DNA from: Burkholderiales bacterium
Lineage (GTDB): Bacteria; Pseudomonadota; Gammaproteobacteria; Burkholderiales; Burkholderiaceae_C
NCBI GenBank assembly: GCA_028872015.1
Contig: JAGWLO010000038.1
Coordinates: 1-35,766, forward strand
Direction: 5' to 3'
DNA length: 35,766 bases
Shown: in pieces, positions 19,538 to 30,352 of the stretch
Layout: each line of letters starts with the position of its first letter
How positions within the stretch are numbered: position 1 is the stretch's first letter
Program-made: the position numbers and the translations under genes
Notes under the pieces: generated by a model
The model's database searches: none
Seen by the model: only the letters and a program-made list of their open reading frames with translations
What the model was told of the DNA's origin: nothing

Positions 19538-20272
19538 ATGGCCACACAACTCGACCTGCAAGAGCAGGAGCAACTCGACGCGCTCAAGGCGTTCTGGAAG
19601 CAGCAAGGCAGTCTGATCACCTGGACCGTGGTGCTGGTGCTGGGCGGGTTGGCGGCCTGGAACGGCTGGCAGTACTGGCAGGGCAGCCAGGCCAGCCGCG
19701 CGGCCGACATGTTCGAGCAGCTGGACAAGGCCGCCGGCGCCGGCAATGCCGAGCTGGCCGGGCGCATCTTCGGCGAGCTGCGCGACCGCTACCCCCGCAC
19801 CGCCTGGGCCGAGCAGGGCGCACTCACGGTGTCGCAGGTCGAGCTGGCGCGTGGCCGCACCGACGCCGCCAAGGCCGCGCTGGGCTGGCTGAGCGAGCAC
19901 GCGATCGAAGGCGAGATGCGCACCGTCGCCCGCCTGCGCCTGGCGGCCGTGCAGGCCGATGCGGGCCAGTACGCCGAGGTGCTGAAGACGCTGGACGGCG
20001 CCAACGCGCCCACTTTCGCCGCCCTGGTGGACGACCGCCGTGGTGACGCGCTGCTGGCGCTGGGCCGCACCGACGCAGCGCGCGCCGCCTACCAGGCGGC
20101 CTACAAGGCCATGGACGAACGCCAGATCTACCGCCGGCTGGTCGAGGCCAAGCTGATGGCGCTGGGTGCGGCGCCGGTGGCTGCGACCGGCCCGGCAGCC
20201 TCCGCAGTCACCGCGGCGCCGAGCACCGCCGGCGCGAGCGCGGCCGCCGCGGGCTCGGGAGCCCGGCCGTGA
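19538..20272 (+). CDS. yfgM: YfgM-like tetratricopeptide inner-membrane protein
   Basis: A 244-residue protein with a short cytoplasmic N-terminus (LDLQEQEQLDALKAFWKQQG), one membrane segment (about 26-47) and a periplasmic TPR-like region to about 205. This is the YfgM/DUF2133 architecture. In E. coli, YfgM interacts with the SecYEG translocon and periplasmic chaperones. The last 35 residues are Ala/Pro-rich. The stop overlaps the GTG start of bamB (20269), an adjacency conserved with E. coli and consistent with an envelope-protein biogenesis role. Confidence 0.92.
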   Translation: MATQLDLQEQEQLDALKAFWKQQGSLITWTVVLVLGGLAAWNGWQYWQGSQASRAADMFEQLDKAAGAGNAELAGRIFGELRDRYPRTAWAEQGALTVSQVELARGRTDAAKAALGWLSEHAIEGEMRTVARLRLAAVQADAGQYAEVLKTLDGANAPTFAALVDDRRGDALLALGRTDAARAAYQAAYKAMDERQIYRRLVEAKLMALGAAPVAATGPAASAVTAAPSTAGASAAAAGSGARP

Positions 20273-21414
20273 CGGCGTCCGCGCCATCCCGGCCGCGGGC
20301 CGGGCGCTGGCTGGCGGCGCTGATCCTGACGCTGGCTGGCCTGGCCCTGCTGGCGGCCTGCTCAAGCGACAAGCCCAAGCCGACGCCGCTGAAGGACTAC
20401 GCGCCCAAGCTCGGCATGCGCCAGGCCTGGCACAGCGACATCGGCAGCATCGGCTTTCCGCTCGTGCCCACGGTGCAGGGCGGGGTGGTCTATGTCGCCT
20501 CGGGCAGCGAGGTGCGCGCGCTGCAGGTCGAGACCGGGGCCGAGGTGTGGCGCGCGTCGGCCGGCGACAAGGTGGCCGCCGGCGTCGGCAGCGACGGCCG
20601 CTACGCCAGCGTGGTGACGCGCGGCAACGTCGTCGTCACCTTCGACCGCGGCCGCGAGCTCTGGCGCCACCGCGTCGAGTCGGCCGTGGTCACGCCGCCG
20701 CTGGTGGCCGGCGAGCGCGTGTTCGTGATGGGTGTGGACCGTTCGGTGCAGGCCTTCGATGCCCAGGACGGCCGGCTCCTGTGGCGCTTCTACCGCCCCG
20801 GCGACGCGCTCACGCTGGCCCAGGCCGGCGTGGTCGCGCCGTTCCACAACACCTTGCTGGTGGGGCAGGGGCCGCGGCTGACGGCGCTCGACCCGCTGCA
20901 CGGCACGGTGGAGTGGGAACTTCCGATGGCTTCGCCGCGCGGCACCAACGAGGTCGAACGGCTGGCGGACCTGCTGGGCCCGCTGGTGCGCGTGGGCGAC
21001 CATGTCTGCGTGCGGGCCTTCCAGGCCGCAGTCGCCTGCGCCGATGCGGCCAAGGGCAGCCTGCTGTGGTCGCGCGCGACGGGCGGCATCCAGGCCGTGG
21101 CGGGCGACGCCGAGCGCGTGGTCGGTGCCGACGCCAGCGACCGCATCACGGCCTGGCGCGCCGACACGGGCGACGTGCTCTGGACCAACGAGACCCTGCT
21201 GTACCGCGGCCTCAGCGGCGGGGTGGCGATGGGCGGCTCGGTGGTCTTCGGCGATGCTGAGGGCTGGGTGCACTTTCTGTCCGCTGCCGATGGTTCGCTG
21301 CAGTTGCGCCTGCGCACCGACGGCAAGGCCGTGATCGGCACGCCCGTGGTGGCCGGCGGCACGCTGCTGGTGACCACCCGCGACGGCGGGCTGTACGCGT
21401 TCCGTCCGAGCTGA
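20269..21414 (+). CDS. bamB: Outer membrane assembly lipoprotein BamB
   Basis: A 381-residue lipoprotein partner of BamA in outer-membrane protein assembly. The signal peptide ends in the lipobox LLAAC, so C31 is the lipidated cysteine. The mature protein is a series of PQQ-type beta-propeller blades, with recurring patterns such as VYVASGSEVRALQVETGAEVW, VFVMGVDRSVQAFDAQDGRLLW and the final LLVTTRDGGLYAF. The GTG start overlaps yfgM. With bamD at 8526, the window holds two of the accessory BAM lipoproteins. Confidence 0.95.
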   Translation: MTASAPSRPRAGRWLAALILTLAGLALLAACSSDKPKPTPLKDYAPKLGMRQAWHSDIGSIGFPLVPTVQGGVVYVASGSEVRALQVETGAEVWRASAGDKVAAGVGSDGRYASVVTRGNVVVTFDRGRELWRHRVESAVVTPPLVAGERVFVMGVDRSVQAFDAQDGRLLWRFYRPGDALTLAQAGVVAPFHNTLLVGQGPRLTALDPLHGTVEWELPMASPRGTNEVERLADLLGPLVRVGDHVCVRAFQAAVACADAAKGSLLWSRATGGIQAVAGDAERVVGADASDRITAWRADTGDVLWTNETLLYRGLSGGVAMGGSVVFGDAEGWVHFLSAADGSLQLRLRTDGKAVIGTPVVAGGTLLVTTRDGGLYAFRPS

Positions 21415-21426
21415 GCCGGCGCCGCG

Positions 21427-22767
21427 ATGAAGCCCGTCATCGCGCTCGTCGGCCGGGCCAACGTCGGCAAGTCGACGCTGTTCAACCGCATCACCAAGAG
21501 CCGCGATGCGATCGTGGCCGACTACGCCGGCCTCACGCGCGACCGCCACTACGGCGACGCCCGGCTGGGCGCGCGCGAGTTCATCGTCGTCGACACCGGT
21601 GGCTTCGAGCCCGACAAGCCCACGGGCGTGGTGGCCGAGATGGCCAAGCAGACCAAGCAGGCCGTCGCCGAGGCCGATGCCGTGGTGTTCGTGGTCGACG
21701 TGCGCGGCGGGCTGTCGGCGCAGGACCACGACATTGCACGCTTCCTGCGCACCCAGCAAAAGCGCGTGCTGCTGGCGGCGAACAAGGCCGAGGGCATGCA
21801 GGAGTCACCGCTGCTGGGCGAGTTCTACGAACTCGGCATCGGCGAGCCGCACCCGATCTCGGCCGCGCACGGGCAGGGTATCCGCAGCCTGCTCGAGGCG
21901 GCGCTGGTCGACTTCCCGGCGCACGAGGACACCTTCGGCGACGGACCGGACGATCACCGTCCGATCCGGCTGGCCGTGGCCGGCCGCCCCAACGTCGGCA
22001 AGAGCACGCTGATCAACGCCTGGCTCGGCGAGGAGCGGCTGGTCGCCTTCGACCAGCCCGGCACCACGCGCGACGCGATCCACGTGCCTTTCGAGCACAA
22101 CGGCCAGCAGTTCGAGCTCATCGACACCGCCGGCCTGCGGCGCAAGGGCAAGGTCTTCGAGGCGATCGAGAAGTTCTCGGTCGTCAAGACGCTGCAGGCG
22201 ATCGCCGATGCCAACGTGGTGCTGCTGCTGTTGGACGCCACCCAGGGTGTGAGCGACCAGGATGCGCACATCGCGGGTTACATCCTCGAGTCGGGCCGCG
22301 CCGTCGTGCTGGCGGTGAACAAGTGGGATGCCACCGACGACTATCAGCGCCAGACGCTGCAGCGTTCGATCGAGAGCCGGCTGGCCTTCTTGAAGTTCGC
22401 GCCCGTGCTGCAGATCTCGGCCATCCGCCGCCAGGGTCTGCAGGCGGTGTGGAAGGCGATCCTGCAGGCGCACGCCTCGGCCACGGTCAAGATGAGCACG
22501 CCGGTGCTGACGCGGCTGGTGCACGAGGCCGCCGAGCACCAGGCGCCGCGGCGCGAAGGGCGCTTCCGGCCGAAGATGCGCTATGCGCACCAAGGTGGCA
22601 TGAACCCGCCGCTGGTGGTGATCCACGGCACCTCGCTCGACCACGTGCCCGACACCTACAAGCGCTTCCTGGAGGGTCGGCTGCGCGAGCACTTCAAGCT
22701 CGTGGGCACACCGGTGCGGATCGAGATGCGCTCGGCGAAGAATCCCTTCGACGCCAAGGGAACCTAA
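21427..22767 (+). CDS. der: Ribosome biogenesis GTPase Der (EngA)
   Basis: A 446-residue protein with two tandem GTPase domains and a C-terminal KH-like domain, needed for 50S subunit assembly. G1 motifs are GRANVGKS (about 8-15) and GRPNVGKS (186-193). G3 motifs are DTGG and DTAG, and the second G4 is NKWD. The first G4 reads NKAE rather than NKxD, a variant seen in some Der proteins. The C-terminal domain includes [23 protein letters not shown] and [12 protein letters not shown]. It starts 12 bases after bamB. Confidence 0.97.
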   Translation: MKPVIALVGRANVGKSTLFNRITKSRDAIVADYAGLTRDRHYGDARLGAREFIVVDTGGFEPDKPTGVVAEMAKQTKQAVAEADAVVFVVDVRGGLSAQDHDIARFLRTQQKRVLLAANKAEGMQESPLLGEFYELGIGEPHPISAAHGQGIRSLLEAALVDFPAHEDTFGDGPDDHRPIRLAVAGRPNVGKSTLINAWLGEERLVAFDQPGTTRDAIHVPFEHNGQQFELIDTAGLRRKGKVFEAIEKFSVVKTLQAIADANVVLLLLDATQGVSDQDAHIAGYILESGRAVVLAVNKWDATDDYQRQTLQRSIESRLAFLKFAPVLQISAIRRQGLQAVWKAILQAHASATVKMSTPVLTRLVHEAAEHQAPRREGRFRPKMRYAHQGGMNPPLVVIHGTSLDHVPDTYKRFLEGRLREHFKLVGTPVRIEMRSAKNPFDAKGT

Positions 22768-22862
22768 GCCGGCGGCCGGCTGACCAACGAGCGGTCCGTG
22801 CCTGCGCCTCCAGGCTGCACCCCAAGGCCCGAGGCGGGCCGTGCCACCGGCGCTGTGATAAC
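22768..22862 (+). promoter_or_regulatory. der-hfq spacer: two hairpins and an extended -10 for hfq
   Basis: The 130-base der-hfq interval begins with GCCGG-CGG-CCGGC (22768-22780), directly after the der stop. A second perfect hairpin, GGCCCG-AGG-CGGGCC, lies at 22826-22840. Neither has a T-run. TGT-GATAAC at 22854-22862 fits an extended -10 element, about 36 bases upstream of the hfq start. No clear -35 is seen. Confidence 0.45.
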
Positions 22863-22897
22863 GTGCCCAGGTCGTTCAATCCAACACGGAGCATATC

Positions 22898-23140
22898 GTG
22901 AGCAACAAAGGCCAACTTTTGCAGGACCCCTTTCTGAACCTGCTGCGCAAGGAGCATGTGCCGGTGTCGATCTACCTCGTCAACGGGATCAAGCTCCAGG
23001 GCCATATCGAGTCCTTCGACCAGTATGTGGTTCTGTTGCGCAACACCGTGACCCAGATGGTCTACAAGCACGCGATCTCGACCGTGGTGCCTAGCCGTGC
23101 GGTCAACTTCCACGCCAACGAGAGCAGCGAAGCCGCCTGA
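22898..23140 (+). CDS. hfq: RNA chaperone Hfq
   Basis: An 80-residue Sm-like RNA-binding protein that forms hexamers, pairs small RNAs with mRNAs and affects RNA decay. The Sm1 motif ([39 protein letters not shown]) and Sm2 motif ([12 protein letters not shown]) are intact. The start is GTG rather than ATG, supported by CGGAG six bases upstream. The short C-terminal tail ([11 protein letters not shown]) is typical of betaproteobacteria and lacks the long acidic tail of E. coli. hflX follows after 29 bases. Confidence 0.97.
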   Translation: MSNKGQLLQDPFLNLLRKEHVPVSIYLVNGIKLQGHIESFDQYVVLLRNTVTQMVYKHAISTVVPSRAVNFHANESSEAA

Positions 23141-23169
23141 ACGCCAACGCGTCCGTAGCTTCTGCCACC

Positions 23170-24396
<1,227 letters not shown>

Positions 24397-24461
24397 GTCG
24401 CGCGCCAGCCGCGACCCGCCCCCTTCTTCCTTCAACGACCCAGCCCCTCAGAGCGCCCCGC

Positions 24462-25787
24462 ATGCGAGACACCGACGCTCCCCCTTTTCGCCTCCGGCTG
24501 CTGGCGCTGCTCAGCGCGCTCGGGCGGCTGCCTGCGGCGCTGCTGCCGTGGCGGCGCACCCATGCCGCCGGCCGCGACCAGCTGGTGATGAACAACCGCA
24601 ACGACGGCCCGCCCGATCTCGACGAGTTGTGGCGCGACTTCAACCGCAAGCTCAGCGGCCTGTTCGGCGGCCGCAAGGGCGGCAAGGGCCCGGGCCGCGG
24701 TGACGGCCCGTCGCCGGGCGAGCCCTTCCAGCCCGACATGAAGAGCGCCGGCATCGGCGTGGTGTTGATCGCCGTGGTGGCGCTGCTGGCGTGGCTGGGC
24801 AGCGGCTTCTTCATCGTCCAGGAAGGCCAGCAGGCGGTGATCACCACCTTCGGCAAGTACAGCGGCACCACCGACGCCGGCTTCCAGTGGCGGCTGCCCT
24901 ATCCGATCCAGGCGCACGAGATCGTGGCCGTCTCGCAGCTGCAGTCGGTGGACGTGGGCCGCAACACCATGGTGCAGGCCACGGGCCTGCACGATTCCTC
25001 GATGCTGACCGAGGACGAGAACATCGTCGACATCCGTTTCACGGTGCAGTACCGCCGCGCCAATGCACGCGACTACCTCTTCGAGGACAACCGGCCCGAT
25101 GAGGCCGTGGTGCAGGCCGCCGAATCGGCGGTGCGCGAGATCGTCGGCCGCAGCAAGGTCGATCAGGTGCTGTACGAGCAGCGCGACGCCATCGCGGCCG
25201 AGCTGGTCAAGTCGATCCAGTCGCAGCTCGACCGCCTCAAGACCGGCATCGTGATCGCCAACGTCAACATGCAGAACGTGCAGGTGCCCGAGGCGGTGCA
25301 GTCGGCCTTCAACGACGCGGTGAAGGCGGGCGCCGACCGCGACCGGCTGAAAAACGAGGGTCAGGCCTACGCCAGCGACGTGATCCCGAAGGCGCGCGGC
25401 ACCGCGGCGCGGCTGTCCGAGGAAGCCCAGGGCTACCAGGCGCGCGTGGTCGCCCAGGCCGAGGGCGACGCGCAGCGCTTCCGCTCGGTGCTGGCCGAGT
25501 ACCAGAAGGCGCCCGTGGTCACGCGCGACCGGCTGTACATCGACACCATGCAGCAGGTGTACTCCAACGTCACCAAGCTGATGATCGACAGCCGCGCCGG
25601 CAGCAACCTGCTGTACCTGCCGCTGGACCAGCTGCTGCAGCATGCGGCCGCCGGCGCCGCGTCGGCACCCGCGGGTGGCGGCGTGACCGTGGTGCCGGCC
25701 CCCGCCTCGATCGACCCCTCCGGCACGCAAAGCGTGGACATCCGATCGCGCGACACCGCGCGCTCGCGTGACCGCGAAGGCCGTTAG
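24462..25787 (+). CDS. hflK: FtsH protease modulator HflK
   Basis: A 441-residue membrane protein of the prohibitin/stomatin (SPFH) family. With HflC it forms a complex around the FtsH protease and tempers its activity. The common core starts at GPPDLDELWRDFNRKLSGLFGG. A Gly/Lys-rich stretch and one membrane segment (about 97-120) follow, then the SPFH domain with VAVSQLQSVDVGRN and a helical region including RDRLKNEGQAYASDV. The start is uncertain. ATG 24462 adds 42 residues with a Leu-rich stretch and coding-like third positions, whereas ATG 24588 begins right at the conserved core (399 residues). Confidence 0.93.
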   Translation: MRDTDAPPFRLRLLALLSALGRLPAALLPWRRTHAAGRDQLVMNNRNDGPPDLDELWRDFNRKLSGLFGGRKGGKGPGRGDGPSPGEPFQPDMKSAGIGVVLIAVVALLAWLGSGFFIVQEGQQAVITTFGKYSGTTDAGFQWRLPYPIQAHEIVAVSQLQSVDVGRNTMVQATGLHDSSMLTEDENIVDIRFTVQYRRANARDYLFEDNRPDEAVVQAAESAVREIVGRSKVDQVLYEQRDAIAAELVKSIQSQLDRLKTGIVIANVNMQNVQVPEAVQSAFNDAVKAGADRDRLKNEGQAYASDVIPKARGTAARLSEEAQGYQARVVAQAEGDAQRFRSVLAEYQKAPVVTRDRLYIDTMQQVYSNVTKLMIDSRAGSNLLYLPLDQLLQHAAAGAASAPAGGGVTVVPAPASIDPSGTQSVDIRSRDTARSRDREGR

Positions 25788-25796
25788 AGCACGCCC

Positions 25797-26702
25797 ATGA
25801 GCCTGAACCGAATCGGATTGATCGTGGCCGGCGTGCTGGTCGCGCTGATGCTGGCCTCCAGCACCCTGTTCATCGTCGACCAGCGGCAGGTGGGCGTGGT
25901 CTACGCGCTGGGCGAGATCAAGGAGGTCATCAACGACCCCGGCCTGCACTTCAAGCTGCCACCGCCGTTCCAGAACGTGGTCTTCCTGGACAAGCGCATC
26001 CAGACCCTGGACAGCCCCGAGACGCGGCCGATCTTCACGGCGGAGAAGAAGAGCCTGATCATCGACTGGCTGGTGAAGTGGCGCATCTCCCAGCCGCGCC
26101 AGTTCATCCGCAACAACGGCACCGATTTCCGTAACCTCGAGAGCCGCCTGGCGCCTGTGGTGCAGGCCGCGTTCAACGAAGAGATCACCAAGCGCGACGT
26201 GCGCGGCGTGCTGGCCACCGAGCGCGACAAGGTCATGACCGACGTGCGCAACCGCCTGGCCGACGAGGCCAAGGCCTTCGGCATCGAGATCGTCGACGTG
26301 CGCATCAAGCGCGTGGACTTCGTCGCTGACATCACCGATTCGGTCTACCGGCGCATGGAGTCCGAACGCAAGCAGGTGGCCAACGAGTTGCGTTCGCAAG
26401 GCGCTGCCGAGGCCGAGAAGATTCGCGCCGACGCCGACCGCCAGCGCGAGGTGATCGTGGCCGACGCCTACCGCGACGCGCAGAAGGTCAAGGGCCAGGG
26501 TGACGCCACGGCCTCGGCCATCTACGCCGACGCCTTCGGCCGCGACCCGCAATTCGCCCGCTTCTACCGCAGCCTGGAGGCCTACCGAGCCACCTTCCGC
26601 AGCAAGAGCGACATCATGGTGCTCGACCCGAACAGCGAGTTCTTCCGCGCCATGCGGGACAGCGGCGCCACCCCGGGCCCGGGGCCGGGCCCGCGCAAGT
26701 AG
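25797..26702 (+). CDS. hflC: FtsH protease modulator HflC
   Basis: A 301-residue SPFH-family partner of HflK. It has an N-terminal membrane anchor (about 6-27; IGLIVAGVLVALMLASSTLFIV), then the SPFH domain (FIVDQRQVGVVYALGEIKEV, IQTLDSPETRPIFTAEKKSL) and a long helical segment with ERKQVANELRSQGAAEAEKIRADADRQ. The end, GPGPGPRK, is a short Gly/Pro tail. It begins nine bases after hflK, so the two are cotranscribed. Length is close to E. coli HflC (334 residues), with a shorter insertion. Confidence 0.96.
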   Translation: MSLNRIGLIVAGVLVALMLASSTLFIVDQRQVGVVYALGEIKEVINDPGLHFKLPPPFQNVVFLDKRIQTLDSPETRPIFTAEKKSLIIDWLVKWRISQPRQFIRNNGTDFRNLESRLAPVVQAAFNEEITKRDVRGVLATERDKVMTDVRNRLADEAKAFGIEIVDVRIKRVDFVADITDSVYRRMESERKQVANELRSQGAAEAEKIRADADRQREVIVADAYRDAQKVKGQGDATASAIYADAFGRDPQFARFYRSLEAYRATFRSKSDIMVLDPNSEFFRAMRDSGATPGPGPGPRK

Positions 26703-26717
26703 ACGCCGCGCCGCGCC

Positions 26718-26903
26718 ATGGGAGATCGGCTGCTGGGCGCGGTGGCGCTGATGCTCGTGCTCGAGGGCCTGCTGCCCTTCCTGAATCCGGGCACCTGGCG
26801 CAGGCTGTTCGAGCGCGCAACGCGCCTGTCGGATGGCCAGATCCGCTTCGTCGGGCTGACCAGCCTGGCGGGCGGCCTGCTGTTGTTCCTGGTCTGGTCC
26901 TGA
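26718..26903 (+). CDS. DUF2065 (YjeT-like) small membrane protein
   Basis: A 61-residue protein with two hydrophobic segments (about 4-20 and 43-60) around a basic central loop containing [24 protein letters not shown]. This pattern, the C-terminal GGLLLFLVW and the position right after hflC all match DUF2065/YjeT, a family that also sits downstream of hflC in gammaproteobacteria. The function is unknown; the context suggests a link to the HflKC-FtsH complex. Confidence 0.9.
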   Translation: MGDRLLGAVALMLVLEGLLPFLNPGTWRRLFERATRLSDGQIRFVGLTSLAGGLLLFLVWS

Positions 26904-26961
26904 CCGGTCCCAGGCCAGGCCCCGAGCGGCTCTCGCGGGCCGGGCCCGCCCCCGTGCCGCC

Positions 26962-26967
26962 TACAAT
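26962..26967 (+). promoter_or_regulatory. Candidate -10 element for hisZ
   Basis: TACAAT, matching the element ahead of ndk, lies 33 bases upstream of the hisZ ATG in an otherwise GC-rich 91-base spacer. It suggests that hisZ-purA can be transcribed separately from the hfl genes. No -35 hexamer is evident. Confidence 0.45.
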
Positions 26968-26994
26968 GCCGCTTTCAACAGCGGTGCGTTTTTC

Positions 26995-29548
<2,554 letters not shown>

Positions 29549-29558
29549 CCGCGGGCCG

Positions 29559-29584
29559 GCTCAAGCACACAGCTCAAGCACACA
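29559..29584 (+). repeat. Perfect 13-base tandem duplication before the phosphoribosyltransferase ribosome-binding site
   Basis: GCTCAAGCACACA occurs twice back to back (29559-29571 and 29572-29584), immediately followed by the AGGAGA ribosome-binding site. It looks like a recent replication-slippage duplication in the purA-phosphoribosyltransferase spacer. Confidence 0.9.
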
Positions 29585-29598
29585 AGGAGACCCTGCGC

Positions 29599-30120
29599 AT
29601 GCTCACCGAAGACGGCAAGCACCTGTACGTGTCCTGGGACGAGTACCACCTGCTGATCGAGCGCCTGGCGCTGAAGGTGGCGGCCTCGGGCTGGGCGTTC
29701 GACCAGATCCTGTGCCTGGCACGCGGCGGCATGCGTCCCGGCGACGTGCTCTCGCGCGTGTTCGACAAGCCGCTGGCGATCATGTCCACCAGCTCGTACC
29801 GGGCCGAGGCCGGCACCATCCAGGGCCGGCTCGACCTGGCCAAATACATCACCATGCCCAAAGGCGAACTGGCCGGGCGCGTGCTGCTGGTGGACGACCT
29901 GGCCGACACCGGCATCACGCTGCGCGCGGTGGTCGATCGGCTGCGCGGCATGCCGGCCATCCAGGAGCTGCGCGCCGCGGTCATCTGGGTCAAGGGGGTC
30001 TCGAGCTACGTGCCCGACTACTACGTCCAGACGCTGCCCACGAGCCCGTGGATCCACCAGCCGTTCGAGGAGTACGACGACCTCCGCCCCGAAGGCCTGG
30101 CGAAGAAGTTTGCGGTCTGA
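29599..30120 (+). CDS. Purine phosphoribosyltransferase (Gpt/Hpt type)
   Basis: A 173-residue type I phosphoribosyltransferase, probably salvaging guanine, xanthine or hypoxanthine with PRPP. The PRPP-binding motif is VLLVDDLADTG (95-105). The N-terminal LYVSWDEYHLLIERLA, the ILCLARGGMRPGDVLS strand and the C-terminal DYYVQTLPTSPWIHQPFE resemble E. coli Gpt more than Hpt, but substrate preference cannot be read from sequence alone. A strong ribosome-binding site, AAGGAGA, lies eight bases before the ATG. The gene ends four bases before a strong hairpin terminator and is the last of the long plus-strand block. Confidence 0.9.
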   Translation: MLTEDGKHLYVSWDEYHLLIERLALKVAASGWAFDQILCLARGGMRPGDVLSRVFDKPLAIMSTSSYRAEAGTIQGRLDLAKYITMPKGELAGRVLLVDDLADTGITLRAVVDRLRGMPAIQELRAAVIWVKGVSSYVPDYYVQTLPTSPWIHQPFEEYDDLRPEGLAKKFAV

Positions 30121-30123
30121 AAA

Positions 30124-30155
30124 TGTCGAAGGCCAGCGGGTGCTGGCCTTCGACA
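30124..30155 (-). terminator. Strong hairpin terminator between phosphoribosyltransferase gene and tRNA-Leu
   Basis: TGTCGAAGGCCAGC (30124-30137) and its perfect complement (30142-30155) form a 14-bp stem with loop GGGT. Read on the minus strand the stem is followed by TTTT (30123-30120), so it works best as the tRNA-Leu terminator. On the plus strand it lies four bases after the phosphoribosyltransferase stop and is followed by ATCGAT rather than a T-run, so it may also end the purA-side transcript. Confidence 0.85.
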
Positions 30156-30166
30156 ATCGATCTCGC

Positions 30167-30251
<85 letters not shown>

Positions 30252-30296
30252 AGGTGAACCCGAGCACCGAAGTGAACAGGATTTCAGGAACCGAGG

Positions 30297-30326
30297 ATCA
30301 TATCATCAAAGACAATTCGGCTTCAA
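30297..30326 (-). promoter_or_regulatory. Promoter of tRNA-Leu
   Basis: On the minus strand, TTGAAG (30326-30321), an 18-base spacer and TATGAT (30302-30297) form a good sigma-70 promoter. Transcription would start near 30290, about 40 bases before the mature tRNA. This is the best complete -35/-10 pair in the window. On the plus strand, TATCAT (30301-30306) overlaps it and could be a -10 for rnr. Confidence 0.65.
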
Positions 30327-30352
30327 GCGCCACGCACGCCGGCCCCGCCCTG

